A stretch of 64,000 nucleotides of DNA from CAZTHL01 sp964613585 (GTDB taxonomy: Bacteria > Pseudomonadota > Alphaproteobacteria > DSM-16000 > Inquilinaceae). Position 1 is the stretch's first letter, and every line of letters begins with the position of its first letter. Under the pieces are notes generated by a model. The model was not told where the DNA came from, made no database searches, and worked only from the letters and a program-made list of their open reading frames with translations. Both the position numbers and the translations under genes were made by a program. Positions 25,024 through 33,988 of the stretch are shown here, piece by piece. Location of the stretch: the NCBI GenBank assembly GCA_964613585.1, contig CAZTHL010000008.1, forward strand, positions 10,577 through 74,576. Reading direction: 5' to 3'.

Positions 25024-26358
25024 ATGACCAAGCCCTTGGACCTGCTGGCCGATCTCCTCGGCAAGGCGCGCGCCGCCGGCGCCGACGCCGCCGATGCCGT
25101 GCTCGTCGACGAGGCCTCGCTGTCCCTCAGCCAGCGGCTGGGCCAGCCGGAGCGGCTCGAGCGGTCCGAGTCGGGCGACCTGGGCCTGCGGGTCTTCGTC
25201 GGCCGGCGGATGTCCCTGGTATCGACCTCTGACCGAGCCGAGGCGGCGCTCCATGAGCTGGCCGAGCGTGCCGTGGCGATGGCCCGCGTCGTGCCTGAGG
25301 ATCCCTACTGCGGCCTCGCCGAGCCCGGCCAGCTGGCGGGGCGATGGGAGGACCTCGACCTCGACGACCCGGCCGAGCCCGAGGCCGAGACCCTGATCGA
25401 CCGGGCCCGCGTGGCCGAGGAGGCCGCGCTCGCGGTCCCGGGGGTCACCAACTCGGAGGGCGCAGAGGCCTCCTGGCATCGAGTCCAGGTGTCGCTGGCG
25501 GCCAGCAACGGGTTCGCCGGCGGCTACTCCATGAGCGGCCGCAGCCTGTCGGTCTCGGTCATCGCCGGCGAGGGCACCGCGATGGAGACCGACTACGATT
25601 TCTCCACCGCCGTCTACGCCGAGGATCTGGCGGACCCGGCGACCCTGGGCCGGACCGCCGGGGAGAAGGCGGTGGCCCGGCTCGGCGCGCGTAAGATCGA
25701 CAGCGCCCGGGTTCCGGTCATCTACGACCCGCGCGTCTCGCGCAGCCTGCTCGGGCACCTCGCCGGCGCCATCTCCGGCCCGGCCGTGGCGCGTGGGACC
25801 AGCTTCCTGCGCGACCGGCTGGGCCAGCCCGTGCTCGCCGACGGCCTCACCGTGGTCGACGATCCGCACGTTCGCCGGGGCCGCCGCTCCAAGCCGTTCG
25901 ACGGCGAGGGGGTGGCCAACCGCCGCCGGGCCGTGATCGAGGATGGACGCTTGACCACTTGGCTGCTCGACCTGCGCTCGGCCCGCCAGCTCGGGCTCGC
26001 GAGCACCGGCCATGCCGCGAGGGGCACCGGCTCGCCGCCGAGCCCGTCGCCGACAAACCTGTTCCTCAAGCCGGGCAGCGTCAGCCGCGCGGACCTCATC
26101 GGCTCGGTGGAGCGCGGGCTCTACGTGACCGACCTCATGGGCATGGGGGTCAACGCGGTGACCGGCGACTACAGCCGCGGCGCCAACGGCTTCTGGATCG
26201 AGAACGGCGCCTTCGCCTATCCTGTGAGCGAGGTGACGGTGGCCGGCAACCTGAAGGACATGTTCCGTCGGCTCGTGCCCGCGGATGATCTGGTGTTCCG
26301 CTATGGCATCGATGCGCCGACCGTGCGGATCGACGACATGACGGTCGCCGGACGATAG
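25024..26358 (+). CDS. pmbA: TldD/PmbA family metalloprotease subunit
   Basis: PmbA/TldE-type protein (444 residues). In E. coli TldD-TldE form a cytoplasmic protease acting on modified peptides and the CcdA antitoxin; PmbA is the non-metal partner. Family segments: QRLGQPERLERSESGDLGLR in the first third, TNSEGAEASWHRVQVSLAAS, GAISGPAVARGTSFLRDRLG, and the C-terminal GMGVNAVTGDYSRGANGFWI with GNLKDMFRRLVPADD. The ATG at 25024 has GGGAGG ten nt upstream. No tldD is seen nearby. Confidence 0.93.
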   Translation: MTKPLDLLADLLGKARAAGADAADAVLVDEASLSLSQRLGQPERLERSESGDLGLRVFVGRRMSLVSTSDRAEAALHELAERAVAMARVVPEDPYCGLAEPGQLAGRWEDLDLDDPAEPEAETLIDRARVAEEAALAVPGVTNSEGAEASWHRVQVSLAASNGFAGGYSMSGRSLSVSVIAGEGTAMETDYDFSTAVYAEDLADPATLGRTAGEKAVARLGARKIDSARVPVIYDPRVSRSLLGHLAGAISGPAVARGTSFLRDRLGQPVLADGLTVVDDPHVRRGRRSKPFDGEGVANRRRAVIEDGRLTTWLLDLRSARQLGLASTGHAARGTGSPPSPSPTNLFLKPGSVSRADLIGSVERGLYVTDLMGMGVNAVTGDYSRGANGFWIENGAFAYPVSEVTVAGNLKDMFRRLVPADDLVFRYGIDAPTVRIDDMTVAGR

Positions 26359-26512
26359 TCCATGGCCGAGGGATCGCCCGACGACGGCGGGCGGCGGCTC
26401 TTGACCGGCATGCGCGTGGAGTCGCAGCACGGATGCCGATACGGCTGTCTTGGCCGGACGATCCGGCTATAGTCCGCCGCCGGACTGACAGCGCGGCAGG
26501 ATTAAGGATCCG

Positions 26513-27349
26513 TTGACCACCGCAAGCGCAACGCACGAGAGCGATAAGTTTGCGCGGCTCGGCTGGCCCCGGCAGCTCTGGGCCGTCGGCGCCGTTCACG
26601 GCGAGGCGGCGCGCCTGTGCGCGCTGCACGATGCCATCGGCGCGCGCTTCCAGCCCGGCGACCGGCTGGTCTATCTCGGCAACATGATCGGCCGCAGCGA
26701 CGAGGTGCCGGCGACGCTGGACGAGCTGCTCGCCTTCCGCCGCGCCCTGCTGGCCATGCCGGGCATGCTGGTCACCGACATCGTGTACCTGCGCGGTGCC
26801 CAGGAGGAGATGTGGCAGAAGCTGCTGCAGCTGCAGTTCGCGCCCAATCCGAAGGAGGTCTTCACCTGGATGCTGGGGCAGGGGCTGGACCGGACGCTCC
26901 GCGCCTACGGCGCCAAGCCCGAGCAGGGCATGGCCGCGGCGCGCGACGGCGCGGTGACGCTGAGCCGCTGGACCGGCTCCCTGCGCGAGGCCATGCGCGG
27001 CCGCCCGGGGCACGTGCCGTTCTACGCCTCGCTCAAGCGGGCCGCCTTCACCGTGCCGGCAGCGGACTCCGACCAGCGGGGCACCTTGTTCGTCTCGGCC
27101 GGCATCGACACCAGCCGCCCGCTCACCGCGCAAGGGGACAGCTTCTGGTGGGGCGGCGGCGGCTTCGAGAGGATCGACCAGCCCTATGAGCCGTTTCGGC
27201 GGGTCGTGCGCGGCTTCGACATCTTGGGCGGAGGCGTCCGAACCAGCGAGCTCACGGCCACGCTCGATGCCGGCTGCGGCCGCGGCGGCCGGCTGGCGGC
27301 CGGCCTGTTCACGCCCGAGGGCGAGATCGTCGAGATCATCGAGGCCTGA
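26513..27349 (+). CDS. Metallophosphoesterase-fold protein lacking canonical metal ligands
   Basis: A 278-residue protein resembling the Ser/Thr phosphatase-like metallophosphoesterases of Alphaproteobacteria (layout: LWAVGAVHGEAARLCALHDA, then GDRLVYLGNMIGRSDEVPAT, VYLRGAQEEMWQKLLQ, and a late GTLFVSAGIDTSRPL). Each position where an active enzyme has metal ligands is altered: GD-HG appears as GAVHGE, GDYVDRG as YLGNMIGRS, GNHE as RGAQEE. It is probably a pseudo-enzyme or uses a different chemistry. The start is TTG at 26513 with AAGGA before it. It precedes rpoH on the same strand with a 156-bp gap. Confidence 0.72.
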   Translation: MTTASATHESDKFARLGWPRQLWAVGAVHGEAARLCALHDAIGARFQPGDRLVYLGNMIGRSDEVPATLDELLAFRRALLAMPGMLVTDIVYLRGAQEEMWQKLLQLQFAPNPKEVFTWMLGQGLDRTLRAYGAKPEQGMAAARDGAVTLSRWTGSLREAMRGRPGHVPFYASLKRAAFTVPAADSDQRGTLFVSAGIDTSRPLTAQGDSFWWGGGGFERIDQPYEPFRRVVRGFDILGGGVRTSELTATLDAGCGRGGRLAAGLFTPEGEIVEIIEA

Positions 27350-27505
27350 GCCGGCCGGGTGCCGCCTCGAACCGTTTCCTCACCATGAATCACGTTGTCC
27401 GGAGGCCGCAAGTGATCCGCGATCGCAAGGCCTGCGTAAAGGTTTACAGAAAATGGCATTGCGGCGCGGCCGATCCTTCACGGCCACCTCGCGAAGGGAG
27501 TCGAC

Positions 27506-28390
27506 ATGGCGCACATCGACGATCCGGACACGCAGCGGGCGAACCTGAACTACATCAAGGCGTCGATGAAAGCGCCGCTGCTGAGCCGGGAGCATGAGTT
27601 CGATCTCGCCCGGCGCTGGCGCGAGGAGCAGGACGAGGCGGCGATGCACGAGCTTGTGCGTGCCTATGCCCGGCTGGTCATCAGCACCGCGTCACGGTTC
27701 CGCAACTACGGCCTGCCGATGGGCGACCTGGTGCAGGAGGGCAATGTCGGTCTGATGCAGGCGGCGGCGCGCTTCGAGCATGATCGTGATGTGCGCTTCT
27801 CCACTTATGCCGCATGGTGGATCCGCTCGGCCATGCAGGACTATGTGCTGCGCAACTGGTCGATCGTGCGGACCGGCACCACGGCCGCGCAGAAGGCGCT
27901 GTTCTTCAACATGCGGCGGCTGCGCGCCAAGATCGAGGATGTCTCCTCGAACCGGCTCACCGAGGCGGGGCGCGTCTACATCGCCAACGAGCTGAAGGTC
28001 TCGACGACCGACGTCGAGGCGATGGAGCAGCGGCTGGCCGGCAACGACCAGTCCCTGAATGCGCCTCTGACCGAAACCAGCGAGGACAACTGGCAGGACT
28101 TTCTGCCCGATGCCCGGCCCAATCCGGAGGAGGTAGTGATCGGCCTGCGCGACTCGCGCAGCCGGTCCCGCTGGCTTGCCGAGGCGATCGGCGAGCTGAG
28201 CCCGCGCGAGCAGGTCATCATCCGGCAGCGGCGGCTCCGGGACGAGGGCGTGACACTGGAGGAACTCGGCCGCGAGCTCGGTGTCAGCAAGGAACGGGTG
28301 CGGCAGCTCGAGCATCGGGCGCTGATGAAGCTGCGCGCCTCCATGGAACGTCGTGTCGCCGCGTCCGACGAGTACTTCCTCGAGGGCTGA
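27506..28390 (+). CDS. rpoH: RNA polymerase sigma-32 factor RpoH
   Basis: Heat-shock sigma factor (294 residues). Region 2 shows LVRAYARLVISTASRFRNYG and the core-binding/-10 recognition part GNVGLMQAAARFEHDRDVRF then STYAAWWIRSAMQDYVLRNW. The RpoH-box region is AAQKALFFNMRRLRAKI. Region 4 has LSPREQVIIRQRRLRDEGVT and the HTH LEELGRELGVSKERVRQLEH. Good ribosome-binding site (GAAGGGAG) before the ATG. RpoH drives chaperones and proteases; HtpX at the right end of the window is a classic member of such regulons. Confidence 0.96.
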   Translation: MAHIDDPDTQRANLNYIKASMKAPLLSREHEFDLARRWREEQDEAAMHELVRAYARLVISTASRFRNYGLPMGDLVQEGNVGLMQAAARFEHDRDVRFSTYAAWWIRSAMQDYVLRNWSIVRTGTTAAQKALFFNMRRLRAKIEDVSSNRLTEAGRVYIANELKVSTTDVEAMEQRLAGNDQSLNAPLTETSEDNWQDFLPDARPNPEEVVIGLRDSRSRSRWLAEAIGELSPREQVIIRQRRLRDEGVTLEELGRELGVSKERVRQLEHRALMKLRASMERRVAASDEYFLEG

Positions 28391-28557
28391 CATCACAGCT
28401 TCCGGCGGCGGCAAGATGCCCCCGTGCCGCCGTCGGCCGGCGGGGGCGGCTCCAAGGCGGGCCGCCCTCGCCATATCCTGGAGACGGTCCTGTTTTCGAC
28501 TCCGTGCCCGGAGGCGAGCCGAGCTAGGCTTGCGGATCGATCTCCGGGCCAACGTCG

Positions 28558-29370
28558 TTGACAGTGAACCGCTTCTTTTTGGCCTTTGCCCTGCTCCTGC
28601 TGGCGACGGAGGCTCCCCCGGCCTCGGCGCCCGTGCCGATGCCGGGCGAGCTGCAGGCCGGCGGCCGCGCCATCGTGACCAGGGTCGTGGACGGCGACAC
28701 GGTCCTTACGAAGGCGGGCGACGAGATCCGGCTGGTCGGTATCCAGGCTCCCAAGCTGCCGTTGGGCCGGCCCGATTTCGAGCCCTGGCCCCTGGCCGAC
28801 GAGGCACGGGCGGCGCTTGAGGACCTGGTGCTGGGCCGGACCGTGCGACTGGCCTACGGCGGGCTCCGCAGCGACCGGCACCGGCGCCGGCTCGCGCATC
28901 TGGCGGGGCCGGACGGGGCCTGGATCCAGGGCGAGATGTTGCGCCGCGGGCTGGCGCGGGTCTACACCTTTCCCGACAATCGGGCGCTCGCCGCCGAGAT
29001 GCATGCGCTGGAGCGCGAGGCGCGCACGGCCGGCCGGGGCATCTGGGCCGATCCCCATTACGCCGTGCGCGACCCGGGCGAGACCCGGGAACTCATCGGC
29101 ACCTTTCAGGTGGTCGAGGGCACCGTGCTCGACGCCGCGGAGGTGCGCGGCCGCCACTACCTCAATTTCGGGCCCGACTGGCGGACCGACTTCACCGTCA
29201 GCATCGCCCCCCGCGACCTTCCGGCCTTCGAAGCCGCCGGTGTCGATCCGCTCGCCCTGGCCGGCCGTGCGATTCGGGTGCGCGGCTGGCTCATCTGGCG
29301 CAACGGCCCGATGATCGAGGCGGATCATCCCGAGCAGATCGAGCGCGCCGCCCCCAGGGACGGGGCCTGA
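28558..29370 (+). CDS. Secreted thermonuclease (SNase)-fold protein
   Basis: A 270-residue exported protein with signal peptide FFLAFALLLLATEAPPASA. The SNase OB-fold shows as VTRVVDGDTVLTKAGDEIRL with VGIQAPKLP (the Asp of DGDT and the downstream position are calcium-site residues), EARAALEDLVLGRTVRLAYG, and LARVYTFPDNRALAAEMHAL then AREARTAGRGIW. The usual active-site arginine in the VRLxGID segment is present, but ID is replaced by IQ. A C-terminal beta domain (LIGTFQVVEGTVLDAAEVRG) is typical of the alphaproteobacterial branch. TTG start at 28558, or GTG at 28564. It is followed 4 nt later by rsmI. Confidence 0.82.
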   Translation: MTVNRFFLAFALLLLATEAPPASAPVPMPGELQAGGRAIVTRVVDGDTVLTKAGDEIRLVGIQAPKLPLGRPDFEPWPLADEARAALEDLVLGRTVRLAYGGLRSDRHRRRLAHLAGPDGAWIQGEMLRRGLARVYTFPDNRALAAEMHALEREARTAGRGIWADPHYAVRDPGETRELIGTFQVVEGTVLDAAEVRGRHYLNFGPDWRTDFTVSIAPRDLPAFEAAGVDPLALAGRAIRVRGWLIWRNGPMIEADHPEQIERAAPRDGA

Positions 29371-29374
29371 CGCC

Positions 29375-30124
29375 GTGGCCGTGCTGCACGTGATCGCCAC
29401 GCCGATCGGCAACCTCGAGGATGTGTCCCATCGGGCCGTCCGTCTCCTGGGCGAGCTCGAGGCCCTGGCCGCCGAGGACACGCGTGTCACCCGCCGTTTG
29501 CTCGAGCGGTACGGCATCGCGCGGCCGCGGCACCTGTTCGCCTGCCACGAGCATAACGAGCAGGCGGCGGCCCGACACATCGCCCGGCTGCTCGACGAGG
29601 GCACCGATGTCGGCCTGTGCACGGACGCCGGCACGCCCGGCATCAGCGATCCCGGCTATCGGGCCGTCGTGGCGGCGCTGGAGGCCGGACACGAGGTCCG
29701 CACAGTGCCCGGGCCGAGCGCGGTTCCCGCGGCCCTGGCCGTCTCGGGCCTGTCCGCCGCCAGCTACACCTTCCTCGGGTTTCCGCCACGCAAGACGGGC
29801 CAGCGCCGGCGCCTTCTGGCGCGCGAGTCCGCTGCCGAGCATACCCTGGTCCTGTTCGAGTCGCCGCACCGGATCGCCGGCCTCCTGCAGGACGCGCTCG
29901 GTGAGCTGGGCGACCGGCGGGCGGCCATCTGCCTCGAGCTCACCAAGCTCCACGAAAGGGTCGAGCGGGGCTGGCTGAGCGAGCTCGCCGGGCGCTTCGC
30001 CGATACGCCGACGCGCGGCGAGATCACCGTGGTCATCGCCGGCTCGAACCCGAAGTTCCGCCGCGCCGAGCCCCGCGCCATGCCGTCCACGGATAATCGC
30101 GAGCTGACCGACGAGGCCCCGTGA
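29375..30124 (+). CDS. rsmI: 16S rRNA 2'-O-ribose C1402 methyltransferase RsmI
   Basis: SAM-dependent tetrapyrrole-methylase-fold enzyme (249 residues) that methylates C1402 in the decoding centre. Signatures: HVIATPIGNLEDVSHRAVRL at the N-terminus, ALAAEDTRVTRRLLERYGI, FACHEHNEQAAA, LCTDAGTPGISDPGYR, VPGPSAVPAALAVSGL, and FLGFPPRKTGQRRRLL with LVLFESPHRI. GTG start at 29375; a second GTG six nt later would give MLHVIATPIGNL. The strong family match makes this secure. The usual downstream yraN is absent. Confidence 0.95.
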   Translation: MAVLHVIATPIGNLEDVSHRAVRLLGELEALAAEDTRVTRRLLERYGIARPRHLFACHEHNEQAAARHIARLLDEGTDVGLCTDAGTPGISDPGYRAVVAALEAGHEVRTVPGPSAVPAALAVSGLSAASYTFLGFPPRKTGQRRRLLARESAAEHTLVLFESPHRIAGLLQDALGELGDRRAAICLELTKLHERVERGWLSELAGRFADTPTRGEITVVIAGSNPKFRRAEPRAMPSTDNRELTDEAP

Positions 30125-30510
30125 CGGGGCCATGACACACCTGGCGACACCCGCGCGAGCCTGCCCGGCGCTCACGACGCTGCAGTCGATCGAGCGTCGT
30201 CTTCGGCTTTGCCCGATCATCGCCAGCCTGCTTCTGACCGTGCGGATCCGCGCCCGGTGGGCCCCGGAGCACCACGGGCGGTCAGACGGTGATTGGCTGG
30301 TTCTTCGAGGCCACCGTTCTCCAGCCCTTCGACTATGGCCGCTATCCCCTGGAGCACAAGACGGTGTCGATCCGCCACGGTTTGGCCTCACCGAGGAGGC
30401 CAGCCTACGGCAGCACGGCCGCAGCGCCTGAATCCAACGACCATGCCGACACGGGCCCGAACGGTCTTCTCGCGTACCTTGTGATCTTTCCGGTCACTGC
30501 CGACGCTTTC
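30125..30510. other. Intergenic region with no supported gene
   Basis: These 386 bases lie between convergent rsmI and cfa. Two short rightward frames exist but lack motifs, one of them running antisense into cfa. Composition is slightly less GC-rich than the genes around it. No clear hairpin-plus-T-run was seen. Confidence 0.5.
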
Positions 30511-31881
30511 CTATCGGCCGCTCGCCGGCCGGTGTCCATGCGCATCTTTGGCGCGGGCGACGCTCTCCACCTCAAGCTCGCCTCCTGGCCGGTGGTTCTG
30601 GGCGCGGCGGCGCTCCTCACGCATCTGTCGCGGTGACCGGCGGGTCGGCCCGGCGACGATGTCGGGCGGCTCGAGGGTCCGCTCGGCCTCGCCGATGTAG
30701 TCGCGGGTCAGCGGCACCGCGTCGACCGAGCGCGCCATCTGCATCTGGAAGACCAGATGGCCGCCGTGGCGGAAGGCCAGCTCCGCCCCGGCCAGGTAGA
30801 ACTCCCACATCCGGCAGAAGCGCTCATCGTACAGCGCCCGCACCGTGGCACGATTGGCCTGGAAGCGGCGCCGCCAATGACGCAGGGTCTGCGCGTAATG
30901 CAGGCGCAGGATCTCCAGGTCGGTGATCCACAGGCCGCAGCGCTCGACCACGGGAACGACCTCGGACAGGGCCGGGCTGTAGCCGCCCGGGAAGATGTAT
31001 TTGCGCAGCCAGGGCCCCGTCGCGCTGGGTCCGCCCATGCGGCCGATGGAGTGCAGCAGCGCGACGCCGTCCTCGGTCAGCAGGTCCTGCAGCCTGCCGA
31101 AGAAGCGCGAATAGTTCGGCACGCCGACATGCTCGAACATGCCGACCGAGACGATCCGGTCGAAGCGGCCCTCGACCTCACGGTAGTCGCGGAGCTCGAA
31201 GCGCACCCGGTCGGCGAGGCCGGCCTCGTCCGCGCGCTCCCGGGCCTTCCTCAGCTGCTCCTCCGAGAGGGTGACGCCGAGCACCTCGACATCGGCAGCC
31301 CGGGCCACGTGCAGGGCGAGCCCGCCCCAGCCGCAGCCGATGTCGAGCACCCGCAGGCCCGGCCGCAGCAGCAGCTTGGCCGCGATGTGCGTCTTCTTGG
31401 CGTGTTGCGCCTCGTCGAGGCCGAGATCGGGCTGCCGGAAATAGCCGCAGGAATATTGCCAGCCGCGGTCGAGGAACTGCGCGTAGAGCTGATCCGAGAG
31501 ATCATAGTGATGGCTGACGTTGCGGCGCGACAGGCCCAGAGGGTTGCGCTGCTGCCAGACCCGGGCCACCCGACCGTACAGGCGGAGCAGCCAGCGCCCA
31601 CGCACCGCCGAGCCGACGCCCAGATTGGTGGTCAGGACGTCGAGGACGTCATAGAGGCGGCCGTCATCGACGGTCAGCGTGCCGTCCATGTACGCCTCGC
31701 CGATCGCCAGCCGCGGGTCCAGAAACAGCCGACGGGCCGTCCCGGCATCGTGCACGCGGCAGACGGCGGGCGGCCGGGCGGCCGAGGCGGCATCGCCGAG
31801 CCGGTAGGCTCGGCCTCGATGGTCGACCAGGATCAGCGCTCCGGTCTTGATCAGCTTGTCGAGAAAGCGGGCTAACAGCAT
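30511..31881 (-). CDS. cfa: Cyclopropane-fatty-acyl-phospholipid synthase
   Basis: SAM-dependent enzyme (456 residues) that converts unsaturated acyl chains of membrane phospholipids to cyclopropane forms. The N-terminal lipid-binding domain includes LAIGEAYMDGTLTVDDGRLY. The catalytic part has NVSHHYDLSDQLYAQFLD, YSCGYFRQPDLGLDEAQHAK, SAM motif LRVLDIGCGWGGLALHVAR (~180-198), VSVGMFEHVGVPNYSRFF, and LRLHYAQTLRHWRRRF with RMWEFYLAGAELAFR. Slightly longer than the E. coli enzyme because of a basic C-terminal tail (RRAQNHRPGGELEVE). ATG at 31881. Confidence 0.95.
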   Translation of the reverse strand: MLLARFLDKLIKTGALILVDHRGRAYRLGDAASAARPPAVCRVHDAGTARRLFLDPRLAIGEAYMDGTLTVDDGRLYDVLDVLTTNLGVGSAVRGRWLLRLYGRVARVWQQRNPLGLSRRNVSHHYDLSDQLYAQFLDRGWQYSCGYFRQPDLGLDEAQHAKKTHIAAKLLLRPGLRVLDIGCGWGGLALHVARAADVEVLGVTLSEEQLRKARERADEAGLADRVRFELRDYREVEGRFDRIVSVGMFEHVGVPNYSRFFGRLQDLLTEDGVALLHSIGRMGGPSATGPWLRKYIFPGGYSPALSEVVPVVERCGLWITDLEILRLHYAQTLRHWRRRFQANRATVRALYDERFCRMWEFYLAGAELAFRHGGHLVFQMQMARSVDAVPLTRDYIGEAERTLEPPDIVAGPTRRSPRQMREERRRAQNHRPGGELEVESVARAKDAHGHRPASGR

Positions 31882-32056
31882 GGTGAGTCGGGGAGAAACA
31901 TTGGCCTGTGCCGATAAAGGCGCCGGCGGGGCCCGGGTTCCGCACCCGCGCGCGCATCCGCGGCCCGCGCCGTGACCGGGGCTCTGCGACCCCGGAAGCC
32001 CGGCCGACCACGAGCCCGCGCGGAGCCAGGGGCGGCCTTGCGGGCATGAATGCGTC

Positions 32057-33046
32057 TCAGAAGTCCGTGCCCAGCACCCGATCCGGCGGCGTGTGGCCGT
32101 CGCTGAAGGCCCGGATATTGATGATCACCTTGCGGCCCATGTCGATCCGGCCCTCGACGGTGGCCGAGCTCATGTGCGGCAGCAGGACGACCTGAGGCAG
32201 GCGCATCAGCTTCGGGCTGATCGCCGGCTCATGCTCGTACACGTCGAGGCCGGCGCCGGCGATGGCGCCGTTCGCCAGCATGCGCGCCAGGCATTGCTCG
32301 TCGACGATCTCGCCGCGGGCGGTGTTGACCAGGATCGCTTCCTTCTTCAGCAGCCCGAGCCGACGCGCCGACAGGAGATGGTACGTGCCCGGCGTGTGCG
32401 GACAATTGACCGAGATGATGTCCATGCGCGCCAGCATCTGGTCGAGGCTGTCCCAATAGGTCGCCTCGAGCGGCTCCGCCACCTCGGCCGCCGCGGGTCG
32501 GCGATTATGGTAATGGATCGACAGTCCGAAGCCGCGGGCGCGCTGGGCCAGCGCGGTGCCGATGCGGCCCATGCCGACGATGCCCAGGCGCTTGCCGTGC
32601 AGCCGATGGCCGAGCATCGCGGTGGGGCTCCAGCCGGTCCAGCCGCCGGCGCGCACCAGGCGCTCGCCCTCGGTCAGCCGGCGCGCCACGGCCAGGATCA
32701 GCGCCATGGTCATGTCCGCCGTGTCCTGGGTAAGCACGCCCGGCGTGTTCGACACGACGATCCCGGCGGACCGGGCGGCCCGGAGATCGATGTGGTCGAC
32801 GCCGGTGCCGAAATTTGCAATCAAGCGGCAGCGGTGACGGGCGGCCTCCAGCACGTCCGCGTCGATCCGGTCGGTCACGGTCGGCACCAGCACGTCGGCC
32901 GTCGCCACCGCCTCGATGAGCTCGGCCTTGGCGAGGGGCCGGTCGTTCAGATTGAGGCGTGTGTCGAACAGCTCCATCATGCGCGTCTCGACCACCTCAG
33001 GCAGCTTGCGCGTGACCACGACCACGGGCCGCTTGCGCTCGGTCAT
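32057..33046 (-). CDS. D-2-hydroxyacid dehydrogenase (D-glycerate/hydroxypyruvate reductase type)
   Basis: A 329-residue NAD(P)H-dependent enzyme of the D-isomer-specific family, most like alphaproteobacterial D-glycerate dehydrogenases that reduce hydroxypyruvate or glyoxylate. Motifs: ANFGTGVDHIDLRAARSAGI, the nucleotide fold LGIVGMGRIGTALAQRARGF, the catalytic Arg in LVNTARGEIVDEQCL, the Glu in GLDVYEHEPAI, and the His in LLPHMSSATVEGR. Start ATG at 33046 (MTERKRPVVVVTRKLPEVVE); the preceding in-frame stretch has no similarity. A paralogue occurs at 45204. It is divergent from an SH3 gene. Confidence 0.9.
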   Translation of the reverse strand: MTERKRPVVVVTRKLPEVVETRMMELFDTRLNLNDRPLAKAELIEAVATADVLVPTVTDRIDADVLEAARHRCRLIANFGTGVDHIDLRAARSAGIVVSNTPGVLTQDTADMTMALILAVARRLTEGERLVRAGGWTGWSPTAMLGHRLHGKRLGIVGMGRIGTALAQRARGFGLSIHYHNRRPAAAEVAEPLEATYWDSLDQMLARMDIISVNCPHTPGTYHLLSARRLGLLKKEAILVNTARGEIVDEQCLARMLANGAIAGAGLDVYEHEPAISPKLMRLPQVVLLPHMSSATVEGRIDMGRKVIINIRAFSDGHTPPDRVLGTDF

Positions 33047-33128
33047 CCGGCGACTCCGCTTTCCGCCTTCGTTCCGCCGCGCCGAGCCGGGGCGCGGATG
33101 GCCTCGACGATACAAGCCGTCCCATGCC

Positions 33129-33734
33129 GTGGCCAGTGCCCGGCCGGCCCCGCCGCCAAGCCGGGCCGCCGCCGGGCGGGTAGCCCTGGCGTCGACCGCC
33201 GGAGCGGCGGCGCGGCTGGCGGCGCGCGCCGTGCTACTGGCCGTCCTCTGGGCCGTGCCGGCCGCCTCCGGCGCGGCCGGTGACGGGCCGGGGACACCGC
33301 GCTTCGCCACGGTCAACACGGATCGCGCCAATGTCCGGACCGGGCCGGGCTTGCGCTATCCGGTCGAATGGGTGTTCGTGCGCCGGCACATGCCGGTCGA
33401 GGTGGTCGCCGAGTTCGACACCTGGCGCCGGGTCCGCGACTGGGAAGGGGCGGAAGGCTGGATGCACCAGTCCCTGCTGTCGGGACGGCGCGGCGTGATC
33501 ATCCGCGGCCGCGAGCCCTGGCCGCTGCGCGCCGACGCCAGCCCGACCGCGCCGGTGCGGGCGCGGATCGAGCCGGGGGTGATCGGTCGCCTGCTGGAAT
33601 GCCCGGCCCGCTCGCCAGGCACACCCGGCCTCGCCGACCCGGGCGGCTGGTGCCGCGTCGAGATCGCAGCCCTGCGCGGCTGGCTGCCACGTCAGGCCCT
33701 GTGGGGGGTCTACGACGATGAGCAGGTGGATTAG
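33129..33734 (+). CDS. Exported SH3-like domain protein
   Basis: About 201 residues with an N-terminal hydrophobic segment (LAARAVLLAVLWAVPAASGA) that should act as a signal peptide. The mature protein has two bacterial SH3 units: FATVNTDRANVRTGPGLRYP with VVAEFDTWRRVRDWEGAEGW, and a second starting EPWPLRADASPTAPVRARIE. Such proteins bind cell-wall ligands or act as periplasmic scaffolds. The GTG at 33129 is the best available start, but a later one is possible. The stop TAG (33732-33734) coincides with the left edge of a dispersed palindromic repeat. Confidence 0.82.
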   Translation: MASARPAPPPSRAAAGRVALASTAGAAARLAARAVLLAVLWAVPAASGAAGDGPGTPRFATVNTDRANVRTGPGLRYPVEWVFVRRHMPVEVVAEFDTWRRVRDWEGAEGWMHQSLLSGRRGVIIRGREPWPLRADASPTAPVRARIEPGVIGRLLECPARSPGTPGLADPGGWCRVEIAALRGWLPRQALWGVYDDEQVD

Positions 33735-33988
33735 ACCGTTTCCGCCGGACGCGGAGTCGAGACCGGCCGCTCCTCCACCCGGCCAGCTTACACCGCCGAG
33801 CATACCGCCGAGTCGACGAGTTGACTGGTCGGCTCGGCCGGTGGCGCGCCCGCCAACCCTGCCGCCGTCCGGGCGCGCCATCGCACGCCCATGGCTGACG
33901 CCGTAGGCTCACTGGCATCAAGCCTACGGTCGGTCGGTGGCCGGGCGGGGAAGCGGGCCGGCGATGCCACTTGAGCCGGAAACGCTCG
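33732..33988. repeat. Dispersed palindromic repeat, copy 5, with an insertion in its loop
   Basis: The left edge is TAGACCGTTTCCGCCGGACG with CGGAGTCGAGACCGGCCGCT; the right arm is GGCCGGGCGGGGAAGCGGGC, then GATGCCACTTGAGCCGGAAA and CGCTC. The loop is enlarged by roughly 110 bp that include the second repeat family (33829-33880). Its left TAG is the stop codon of the SH3 gene. Confidence 0.8.
33829..33880. repeat. Second dispersed repeat family (~50 bp), copy 2
   Basis: Reads GTCGGCTCGGCCGGTGGCGC, then GCCCGCCAACCCTGCCGCCG and TCCGGGCGCGCC; it differs from 16077-16126 at only a few positions. It is embedded in the loop of the larger repeat. Confidence 0.75.

Noticed and set aside
30289..30636. 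A 115-residue rightward frame between rsmI and cfa
   Set aside because: It overlaps the cfa coding end in antisense, has no family motif and no convincing ribosome-binding site.
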